Below, piece after piece: positions 12,946-23,500 of a DNA stretch of 64,000 nt. Location of the stretch: assembly GCA_036365515.1 (NCBI GenBank), contig CM070873.1, positions 40,369,807-40,433,806 of the forward strand. The letters run 5' to 3'. Under the pieces are notes generated by a model that saw only the letters and a list, made by a program, of their open reading frames with translations, was not told the origin of the DNA and searched no databases. Origin of the DNA: Torymus aiolomorphi. Taxonomy: Eukaryota; Arthropoda; Insecta; Hymenoptera; Torymidae. Each line of letters starts with the position of its first letter. Within the stretch, counting starts at the first letter, position 1. Both the position numbers and the translations under genes were made by a program.

Positions 12946-13669
12946 CTGTGGCTTCCAGAACCCACTTGTACGTGTTTTCGAGAAATCGCCGTTTTAAAAT
13001 TTCTGTCATGACACGTCATATGTAAGATCGAAAGGCGCGAAATGAGTCATAAAAATTTAGACATTTACAAAGGTATCGAATATCTTTCGAACCCCACTAT
13101 CAACTGCTAGAATACATTTTTGTTCTTTGTACAAACAAACAAAACAACGCAGTTAAATCGTTATTCCGGTAACTCGCAGTTAAGTGGTTTAGGAAAATTG
13201 TTCAAATAAGATAAATACCATAGTTATTTCTACACTTAAAACATAGAATATGAATTCTTTTTTAAATATTCGTTCGTGCGCATTATTCGCATTATTTGCC
13301 TCCCAACGGAATGTGCGTCAAGTCAACGGAATTCGGTAAACCGAATACCGAATGTTACTCGGTTACTGTTTATGCACACTCGCCCCATCGCCCGGCAATC
13401 AAAGCTGTTGTGGTACCTTTTATTTATCTATTGCCTTTGATCTTTGTTGCTATAAAAATAGGTATGTCATGTCATAATCTGTTTAGTGCATAGTATTAAC
13501 TTCAAAAAACGGTGCTTTTAATTAAATATAAATATTCAGTTAAGTGGTTGAACGCGTTTCAGATTTCCGGACCAGTCTACATGAAAAAGGGTAGTTAGAA
13601 GGTATAAATTCCGGTGCTAACTCAATTTTGACAAAAAGTCAGTTAAGTCGTTAATCCTGGAAGCCACAG
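12946..13669. mobile_element. 724-bp inverted-repeat DNA element with 4-bp target duplication ACAT
   Basis: The ends are inverted copies starting CTGTGGCTTCCAG (left 12946, right ending 13669). Both are flanked by ACAT (12942-12945 and 13670-13673). The interior carries several degenerate copies of a CAGTTAA(A/G)T(C/G)GTT-like motif (near 13150, 13182, 13539 and 13640) and is otherwise AT-rich. No transposase is present, so the element is non-autonomous. A 4-bp duplication is compatible with several superfamilies, so none is named. Confidence 0.65.
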
Positions 13670-13825
13670 ACATATGAAACTATACATAAAAAGTCCAAAG
13701 TATATTAGAAATGAAAATATTTACAAAAGTACGCAGAGTAAAATGAAACACATATAAAAATGTATGGAAATACATTTACACAACCGTCAAAAATACAGAT
13801 TCTCATTAAACTCTAGACTTTTAGT

Positions 13826-13831
13826 TTTAAT
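13826..13831 (-). promoter_or_regulatory. Candidate poly(A) signal (ATTAAA) of the first GMC gene
   Basis: ATTAAA lies about 100 nt beyond the stop codon at 13934 on the minus strand. It is the common variant hexamer and is the best-placed one I see; no exact AATAAA is closer. Confidence 0.35.
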
Positions 13832-13933
13832 CAAGACAGTAAAAAAGCCTAGAAAAAGCATCAATCTTGATCAACCCAAAAATACAAAGTTATGACATAT
13901 ATTTTTATAAAACATTGACTAAAATTTCGCGAA

Positions 13934-16581
13934 TCAAGCGTGATTCTTGGGTGTTGTTGTCGTCGGCAACCAGTCCTCCTTTATGAAATCGCTGCCCTTC
14001 TCGGCGATCATAACCGTCGTCGCATATGTGTCCGCCCTGGGCAGAGTGGGCATTATCGAGCCATCAATCACCCTGAGGCCCTTAACCCCATGAACCATCA
14101 GCCTCGAATCGACAACGGCTTCGGGGTCGGTCGCGGGGCCCATTTTGCAGGTACCCCCAATGTGGAAGGCCGAGCGCAGAGTGCGACGCACGAGACACTC
14201 GTAGTAGGCATCACTCTCGAAGGGTACGTGAGTGCAGCCGGGCTCGGGTACCCTCGAGTAGAAGAATCCGTTGTTACGAAGAGTGTTCGAGTCAGTGATA
14301 TTCTGCATGGCTCGGATGTCCTTGACGATAGTCGGCAGGTCGCGCGGGTCACTGAGGTCGTTGGCGTAGATCAGCGGCTGGCTTCCGATGGGGTCCGTCA
14401 CGTTCAGCTTCAAGTATCCCCGGCTTCTAGGAGACAGCAGCGTCAGGCCTACCTTAGCCTGGTTGTAATACGCGCTCGGTGTGAATTTCACGTCATGCGA
14501 GCGCTCGTCTATGAATCCCGTGAATCCGAACTGCATGCTCGGCAATCCAGGCTCGCTACTCGGATCCTGATAGTACGTGATAGCATCTGTCATGCCGATC
14601 GCCGCGAGTGAACCCTCGTGCTTGTTCAGCGACTGCACCAGGTCGTTGCGCATGTGGGGTACATTGCTCAACGTAGCGGTGCGCATGTTTAGATCGAAGG
14701 TGAACGGGTAGATAATTGGGTGGTCACGAAGATTGTATCCCACGAGGAGGTCTTCTATAACCGGGATGTTGGCCTCGCGAAGGTGACGGGATCTAATGCC
14801 CGAGAGCATCAGAAGCTTGGCGGACTCTATAGGGCCAGCTGAGATGATGACTTCCTTTGAGACGTAGACTAGCAGAAATAATTTGGTAAGTACAGGAGGT
14901 AATGGCAAAATTTATAGAAAAATATCGTATACTGCGGGATCACGGATTTTGTTGAAACTTATAAGGTCATGTTTTCGACTGATAAGCAGATTCGGTATAA
15001 TTATGTGATAACATTACAAAAAAGCTATTATTTCGAACATTAATTTTTAAGTTAAAATAAAGTTTCTGCGTTCATTTTCTTTTTAAACTATTATGCTGAG
15101 GAAAGTAAATAAAAATCGTGTCCTCAAGTACAAAAGAAATCTGTATTTAATCCTCTGACAGATGACTCTTCCACTCAACAGCATCCTCACCTGTCATCAT
15201 CCTTCCCATTTTATTCACAGCCCTAACCTCCGTTACCTTCCCTAGCACCGGATCTACCAGCACCTTGACAACGTTCGTCCTCGTCAAAATAACTAGATTC
15301 TGCATCTCGCCCCGTACCGGTCTGAGAAAGGCGCTGTTGGCACTCTGGTGGGAGCCGTGCACGGTGTTGAACTGCAGCCTTGTCATGCCACGTTGCGTAC
15401 TTGAATTGTAGTCAGTCGTCTCCGAGTAGCCGAGCTCCTGCCAGGCTGCGCGGATCACCGCTATATTCTTGTCCTCGAGCGGATAGCGATCGACCGTCAT
15501 GTAGCCGCCGGTCGAATGGCCCGAAGTGCTTTTTTGTGTACCTGATTAAAATACATGGTTCTATATACTGGCAAAGTTTTATGTTAAAACTATAAAAATA
15601 GTAAGTAAGTGTTGGTTCTCAAGAAATTACAGCGTTCGTCCACTTTTTCTACATTTCGATCATATCTTTCCTGAATTATTTTTCATTTCAGCCTCAGAAA
15701 AGTCATACTTCATGATTCCCACTCACTTGGGGATCGCGCGCATCCTCGGACTTCTCGAAATACGGCAACACATCGTCCCAGCCCCACCCAGGATTGCCAA
15801 AACTCGCCCAGTCGTCGAAATCGCCCCTGTTGCCGCGCGAGTACTCCATGGTGTTGATGGTACTGCTGCCGCCCATGACCTTCCCGCGACTCCAATAGTA
15901 TGTGGCGTTCCCGTAGCCCATGAATTCAGGCTGCGTTCGGTAAGCGTAGTCGATGTTACTCAGCCGCAGGATGAGCCCCAGCGCGGACACTGACGCCACC
16001 GCTGGTTCCTCGTCGCCAGCCTCGAGGAGGAGGATCTAGAGTTGTCGGATAGATGAGAGGTGTGAGGTTTCTTGTTGCAGCACGGAGTGCATAAATGTTT
16101 CCATCGTAAAATATTTCTTTACTTCATTTTTCTTCTTTACGTCAATCAAATTCATTTAGAAAATAATTGTTTGTTGGAAATTTATTTTTAAAATTATGCT
16201 AAAGTTATGCTTAAGTACTTTTTAACATTATACTAAAGTAGTACTTTTAGTTAATTTTACCGTTTAGAAAGTTTATAGTAACTGCATACTTGTCTGGTTC
16301 GAAAAAACCTCTTACATTTTTCATCTCACTTAACAATATTGGCATACCTTCCAATTTTCTACTTCACTCAGACGATTGGTCAGCACGCAACCGGCGGCAC
16401 CGGCGCCGACAACGATAAAGTCGTACTCATTTTCTCCATCGTACTGATTCCCAAAACTCTCGTCGTACGAGTAGCCCATCAGCTGCACTATCAGACGGAG
16501 AAACGCCAGCACTTGCGGATTGCAGGAGGTATAGCCTAGATCCTGGGTGCAAGTCGCCACGTAGTCGGCTGGTACCAACAT
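13934..16581 (-). CDS. GMC oxidoreductase (glucose dehydrogenase-like), four exons, one frame break
   Basis: This is an FAD-dependent GMC-family enzyme, which oxidises alcohols or sugars; the insect relatives include glucose dehydrogenase. Exons are 16348-16581, 15727-16035, 15191-15541 and 13934-14868. All introns are GT-AG. The start MLVPADY aligns with the start of the neighbouring paralogue. Landmarks in the 609-residue product: GAGAAG nucleotide-binding loop (residues 59-64), LLLEAG, GMC signature 1 ([11 protein letters not shown]), a degenerate signature 2 ([14 protein letters not shown], where the usual Pro is Ala), and active-site His534 in AFHIGGTCKMGP. The second catalytic position, normally His or Asn, is Tyr580. 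Exon lengths sum to 1829, one base short. Adding one A in the A6 run at 15530-15535 restores frame and gives VHKKSTSGHSTGG, matching the paralogue in length. The break could be sequencing error or recent inactivation. The substrate cannot be told from sequence. Confidence 0.88.
15530..15535 (-). other. Homopolymer at which the first GMC gene loses frame
   Basis: The run is six T on plus, so A6 on the coding strand, just inside the 5' end of exon 3. The exon-2 donor is phase 0, but the downstream frame of exon 3 needs 33 bases before the GGC TAC ATG codons and only 32 are present. A seventh A would satisfy both splice phases and the homology. Confidence 0.6.
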
Positions 16582-18576
16582 GGTTGGGTAAATCACCGAC
16601 TTGGAATTGGTTATTATACCGAACTGACTTGGACATGATCGCTTTTTTCTGACTCTTCAATGACAATAAATGTATGAATTTGAAACGAGCACATTAACAC
16701 GAATTGTACGGAGGAGATTTCGGAAGTTTTGCTGTTACCGCACGTACGCTAGATAACGTAATTGAATATCTGTGTCGAATATTATTCTAAACAAGTGCTA
16801 AAAATATTCTCGTGCATGCGGTTATTCATCGAGCTGGTGGCATTTTAATACTATCTGCCATTGTTTAAGAAAAAAATATGATAATGTAAATACAGTTAAT
16901 TAGGTCAATTGAGATTGCTAATTTAATTTTATTGAATATTGGCCTTTGTAATTTATTTGGTAATAGTATATTACGATAGTCGTACCTTAAGTGGCTCATT
17001 ATTTTACGAGGTGAATATTAGCCCGTGCGTAATTAACGTCGTCCAGTGGGCCACTGAAGGCACTAAAGTCGTACGATATTTTATATCACGTTTACCTAAA
17101 TCTGCTGTCACGACTATTTGTGCCTAAAGCAGTCCAGTACTACACCATGCGGTATTACAATTGTATATTATATAATAATGGACTACTTGAGTCACGGATA
17201 GGCACGACCTAAGTGCGGATTTAGGTCATGCAGTGCTATAAATTATGATTAGTTTAGTTATGTAAACGCTGATTGTTATACTCATAGTTTATTTACATGA
17301 AAAATAATAATATGCTACTATTATGTATGCAAATTAAGGACTTGCGGTCTAAGGAAAAGAAAGACACTAGGCTCGAGTACTTAAGTATTGATGTTTATTC
17401 CCATCTCTACTATAATGCGCACTTTATTGCCAGAAAAGCGGGGCAAACGTGGCGTCTGATTCCCTCTTTAACTTTATTCCCGCATTTGCTAATTCTTTAC
17501 GTTTATGATGAATTTGGTTAAAACAAACAAAATTATAACACATAAATACAAAATATCTTTTCAAGTCTACAAATTGGCAACAGTGGAGCTGAGAATAAAA
17601 TGCTATATGTAACACAACTAAAATCTATCATTCCCTTGGGTGATCAATGCCCTCGCGGGAACAATCTGGACTTTAGTTCTGTTACATAATGTTACTATTT
17701 TTTAAGAGAGCGATGTAAACTCGAGCGTAGCCGAAATCTGCCGAATGCAGGCTGTCTACTGTTACGGATGTAGGTTCTCTTTATTTCCTTGGAGATATAT
17801 TCGAAGGAGAGAGAGAGGGTCTTGCGTCGGCTCATTCCCGACTGACGAGGGCGTCCGTGCCTCCGACTTCTTCCGTCCAAAAACGTGTGGAGGGAGGCCG
17901 GATGTCCCGAGACCAGAGATGCAAAAGCTGCGTTTGCTAGTCCCCGGAATACCCCACGACGGCCGACGTCGACGGAAGATCATGTATCCGACGCCGCGCG
18001 GATCGAGCGCTACACTTGCCGGCAGACAGCAAGTCTGCCTACATGACACTACATTCACTATTTCACACTCACAAGCTCACACATGCGTACCTTTCAAACA
18101 TATATAACATTTCTTACTTAGTAAATATACTCACTTAATATAGGGATCTAATAGCTATTTTTCACAATATGACATAGCAAGAATAATTAAAATTGTTTTA
18201 ATTAACAAGTTAAAATTCTTTCTTTCTTTTTTAAAAGAAGTATCAATTTTCTCTGAAAAAGAAGATTATATTTGGCAAGCATAAATTATATATCAGCTTC
18301 ATTTAAAAAATTTCTTTTTTTCAAATTGTTTTAATTTTTTTTTCTTAGTATAGTATTGAAGTAACAACTTTTATTGTTAAAAAGTTTTATTTTAATAGAA
18401 TTTAACAGTAATCTAATAAAAAATTGTAAAACGTATATATCACTTTTTTTGGTTCCTTACCGTTACATAATTAGAACAATTAACAATTAGTTAGAACAAA
18501 TCATCGTAAAAATTTTAGCAGATAATTGTTTAACGAAGAATTATATGAAAGACTGTAAAATAAGTATTTTTCAGTA
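16582..18576. other. Spacer between the two GMC genes
   Basis: Upstream of the first GMC start (16581) a TCAGTT initiator-like sequence lies near 16625-16635 on the minus strand, with no clear TATA. The rest is AT-rich, apart from a GC-rich segment at about 17745-18060 that is open in several frames but has no recognisable domain. A short inverted motif (CCTAAATC near 17095 and its complement near 17219) may be a decayed element. Confidence 0.4.
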
Positions 18577-18582
18577 TTTATT
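18577..18582 (-). promoter_or_regulatory. Poly(A) signal AATAAA of the second GMC gene
   Basis: An exact AATAAA on the minus strand lies about 110 nt past the TAA stop at 18692-18694. Its distance and strand fit the 3' end of this gene. Confidence 0.5.
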
Positions 18583-18691
18583 ATCTTAAAAAATAATTTA
18601 CAATACATAGGGTTGAAAAACAGTAAACAAATTTTGATTCATTACAATCTAATCCTCTTTAAAAAAAAAAACCTATTTATAATTTTCAACT

Positions 18692-20506
18692 TTACTGTGT
18701 TCTCATACTAACATGCCTATTAGCTATAGACCTCAAAAGATGATAGAATGAAGAGATCATTCTTCTCATTCCTGACATCGACCTCTGCCCACTGCTGCTT
18801 CCTCCATTCGATCCACCACCCAATCCTGATGTCGTCCTCTGTCCGCTGCTGCTTCCTCTATTTGACTCGCCTCTCGATGCTCCACTAGTCCCTCCTCTGA
18901 ATTCTGAAGCTGGCCTCTGTCCACTTCCCTGGTTGTTAGTAGGCTTTTGCCTAGCGTTGACACCCAGCCAGTCCTCCTTAATCATATCGCTGCCTTTCTC
19001 GGCAATCATCAAAGTGGGCGCGTACGTGTTGCCACGTATAAGGGTAGGCATGATGGATGCGTCGATAACACGCAGCCGTGCCATTCCGTGAACTCGGAGG
19101 CGTGCGTCGACGACTGCGCTCGGGTCAGTCTTCGGACCCATCTTGCAAGTGCCGGATGGGTGAAAAGCTGTGGTGACGTGGCGATGTGAAATGCAGATGA
19201 AATACTCGGTGCTTTCAAACTGCAGGTGTTCGCAACCGTCGGCTAGGAATGAAAAGTTGCAGGTAATTTTGTATGATTTGGTAACCAACGTGACGAGAAG
19301 ATTTAAAGCAAAAGAATTAACAGTCATGAATTAGAAATTCTCTTGACTTAAATCTTCCTGAATCACGCAACCTAAATATCATTTAGATATTCATCTAAAT
19401 GTATTGATATGTAAAATCATCTTACCTGGTTCCTTTAAGTATATGAACCCACTATCTCTGAATTGTTTCGTATTTAGGATTCTCCTAGCCATGTGGACGC
19501 CCTCGACAAGCACATTTACATCATGTGGATGTGACAGATAATTGGGATAAATAAGGGGATCACCTAGTGGGTTCAGCAAATTCAACTTGATAACACCTCT
19601 ACTCTTGGGATTAAGCAAGGTCGTGCTCAGCCTCACTTCGTTATAGTACGACATGGGGACGTAGTGGAATTTCCATTTGGCTGGCTTCTCGGCAATGAAT
19701 CCTGTGAAACCGAAATGGATGTCGGGTACGCCACGGTTCTTCTCATTGGACGTCTGGAAGTAGGTGACCGTGTCCATGAGGCCAAGGGCCGAGAGCGGAC
19801 CTTCTTGACTGCTCAACCAGTACATCAGATCGTTCTGCATATCCTCGATGGTGGTAAAAGTTGAGACGTTGTCGTGCATAAGGAAACGGAGTGGGTAGAC
19901 CATGGGATGGTCCTGAAGATTGTAGCCCACTGCAAGATTCCTGACCACAGGGATATCGGCCTCGTGTAGGTGAGGAGCTGGACCGATACCCGAGAGCATT
20001 AGGAGCTTAGGGGTTTCTATGGCTCCACCCGAAACTATAACCTCTTTACTAGCGAAAGCTCTCTACAATTTAAGAACATAATTATCATCATAACTTCAAT
20101 CCCTCTTATAATCAAACATTTTACTAAGCCAAATATTCACCTGTAATGTATCTGTCTTATAATTGATATACTCTACACCGTGAGCTTGCTTAGTCATCTG
20201 ATCGATAAGAATTCTCGTAACCTGTGCCTGGGTCATTATGGTCAGATTTTTCCTCTTACCCCGAATCGGTCGAACGTACGCACCGTTGGCACTTTGATGG
20301 GCTCCATGAATCGTATTAACCTGGAGACTAGAGGTACCGATCTGCGTCTTGCCAGCATTGTAATCGATCTCTTTGAATCCCAGTTCCTTCCAGGCATTGA
20401 GAATGATTCTGGCATTCATATCCAAGTACGGAAAGCGATCGACGGTCATGGGTCCTTCGACACCGTGGCTGTTCGGATTTTTCGCAAGAACCATGTGTTT
20501 GAAGTT
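18692..20506 (-). CDS. Exons 3-5 of the second GMC gene
   Basis: This segment codes for the substrate domain, signature 2, the active-site His and the low-complexity tail. Its 5' limit uses the element-borne acceptor at 20507-20508. The ancestral exon 3 began at the GTT codon at 20491, giving [10 protein letters not shown], which aligns residue for residue in length with VHKKSTSGHS of the paralogue. An automatic annotator may call this half a separate partial gene, because exon 2 is over 21 kb away. Confidence 0.85.
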
Positions 20507-23500
20507 CTGAACGTTCATCATGAACGAAAAATCGAATATTCCCAAAATCGGTTTTTTTTATATTATCTATTAGATATATGCATAAAACCAATAGAAACAG
20601 CGATATAAGTTATTTCCGAAGTGATCATCCCCCAAAATCAGCCCCCAAACCACCCTCACAAGACAATACATGATAAAAAAATTTATATTTTAACAGCTTA
20701 TGAATTTCCTAAAAATTTTAACACGGGAATTTCTTCAAGAGCTTACCAAATACTAATAAAAAAATTGCCGAGACCAAAATCGATCGGGAACCCTTCCTCC
20801 GGGGGATGCAAGTGGGGCAAAACGGCTAAAAACACATAAAAAATACCTTTAAAAAATTCTATCTCTAGCGACTATGCGATTCCTAAAAATTTGATCACGG
20901 GAATTTCTTCAAGAGCTTATCAAATACTTATAAAAAAATTGCCGAGACCAAAATCGATCCGGAACCCTTCATTCGGGGATGCAAGTGGGGCAAAACGGCT
21001 AAAAACACCTGAAAAATAACTTTAAAAATTCTGTCTCTGGCGACTATGCGATTCCTAAAAATTTGATCACGGTAATTTCTTCGAGAGCTAACGAAATACT
21101 TATAAAAAAATTGCCGAGACCAAAATCGATCCGGAACCCTTCCTTCAGGGGGATGCAAGTGGGGCAAAACGGCTAAAAACACATGAAAAATAACTTTCAA
21201 AAATTCTGTCTCTAGCGACTATGCGATTCCTAAAAATTTGATAACGGTAATTTCTTCTAGAGCTAACGAAATACTTATAAAAAAATTGCCGAGACCAAAA
21301 TCGATCCGGAACCCTTCCTTCAGGGGATGAAAGTGGGGCAAAACGGCTAAAAAGACATGAAAAATACATTTAAAAAATTCTGTCTCTGGCGACTATGCGA
21401 TTCCTAAAAATTTGATCACGGGAATTTCTTCGAGAGCTAACGAAATACTTATAAAAAAATTGCCGAGACCAAAATCGATCCGGAACCTTTCCTTCAGGGG
21501 GATGCAAGTGGGGCAAAACGGCTAAAAACACATGAAAAATAACTTTCAAAAATTCTGTCTCTAGCGACTATGCGATTCCTAAAAATTTGATAACGGTAAT
21601 TTCTTCTAGAGCTAACGAAATACTTATAAAAAAATTGCCGAGACCAAAATCGATCCGGAACCCTTCCTTCAGGGGGATGCAAGTGGGGCAAAACGGCTAA
21701 AAACACCTGAAAAATAACTTTAAAAAATTCTGTCTCTGGCGACTATACGATTCCTAAAAATTTGATCACGGGAATTTCTTCGAGAGCTAACGAAATACTT
21801 ATAAAAAAATTGCCGAGACCAAAATCGATCCGGAACCCTTCCTTCAGGGGGATGCAAGTGGGGCAAAACGGCTAAAAACACATGAAAAATAACTTTCAAA
21901 AATTCTGTCTCTAGCGACTATGCGATTCCTAAAAATTTGATAACGGTAATTTCTTCTAGAGCTAACGAAATACTTATAAAAAAATTGCCGAGACCAAAAT
22001 CGATCCGGAACCCTTCCATCAGGGGGATGCAAGCGGGGCAAAACGGCTAAAAACACATGAGAAAAATACATTAAAAAAATTCTGTCTCTAGCGACTACGC
22101 GATTCCTAAAAATTTTATCACGGGAATTTCTTCAAGAGCTAACGAAATACTTATAAAAAAATTGCCGAGACCAAAATCGATCCGGAACCCTTCCTTCAGG
22201 GGGATGCAAGTGGGGCAAAACGGCTAAAAACACATGAAAAATAACTTTAAAAAATTCTGCCTCTAGCGACTATGCGATTCCTAAAAATTTGATAACGGTA
22301 ATTTCTTCTAGAGCTAACGAAATACTTATAAAAAAATTGCCGAGACCAAAATCGATCCGGAACCCTTCCTTCAGGGGGATGAAAGTGGGGCAAAACGGCT
22401 AAAAAGACATGAAAAATACATTTAAAAAATTCTGTCTCTGGCGACTATGCGATTCCTAAAAATTTGATCACGGGAATTTCTTCGAGAGCTAACGAAATAC
22501 TTATAAAAAAATTGCCGAGACCAAAATCGATCCGGAACCCTTCCTTCAGGGGGATGAAAGTGGGGCAAAACGGCTAAAAAGACATGAAAAATACATTTAA
22601 AAAATTCTGTCTCTGGCGACTATGCGATTCCTAAAAATTTGATCACGGGAATTTCTTCGAGAGCTAACGAAATACTTATAAAAAAAATTGCCGAGACCAA
22701 AATCGATCCGGAACCTTTCCTTCAGGGGGATGCAAGTGGGGCAAAACGGCTAAAAACACATGAAAAATAACTTTCAAAAATTCTGTCTCTAGCGACTATG
22801 CGATTCCTAAAAATTTGATAACGGTAATTTCTTCTAGAGCTAACGAAATACTTATAAAAAAATTGCCGAGACCAAAATCGATCCGGAACCCTTCCTTCAG
22901 GGGGATGCAAGTGGGGCAAAACGGCTAAAAACACCTGAAAAATAACTTTAAAAAATTCTGTCTCTGGCGACTATACGATTCCTAAAAATTTGATCACGGG
23001 AATTTCTTCGAGAGCTAACGAAATACTTATAAAAAAATTGCCGAGACCAAAATCGATCCGGAACCCTTCCTTCAGGGGGATGCAAGTGGGGCAAAACGGC
23101 TAAAAACACATGAAAAATAACTTTCAAAAATTCTGTCTCTAGCGACTATGCGATTCCTAAAAATTTGATAACGGTAATTTCTTCTAGAGCTAACGAAATA
23201 CTTATAAAAAAATTGCCGAGACCAAAATCGATCCGGAACCCTTCCATCAGGGGGATGCAAGCGGGGCAAAACGGCTAAAAACACATGAGAAAAATACATT
23301 AAAAAAATTCTGTCTCTAGCGACTACGCGATTCCTAAAAATTTTATCACGGGAATTTCTTCAAGAGCTAACGAAATACTTATAAAAAAATTGCCGAGACC
23401 AAAATCGATCCGGAACCCTTCCTTCAGGGGGATGCAAGTGGGGCAAAACGGCTAAAAACACATGAAAAATAACTTTAAAAAATTCTGCCTCTAGCGACTA

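Noticed and set aside
13940..14611. A 223-codon plus-strand frame opposite the first GMC gene
   Set aside because: It is the antisense shadow of a GC-rich exon that has clear homology on the minus strand.
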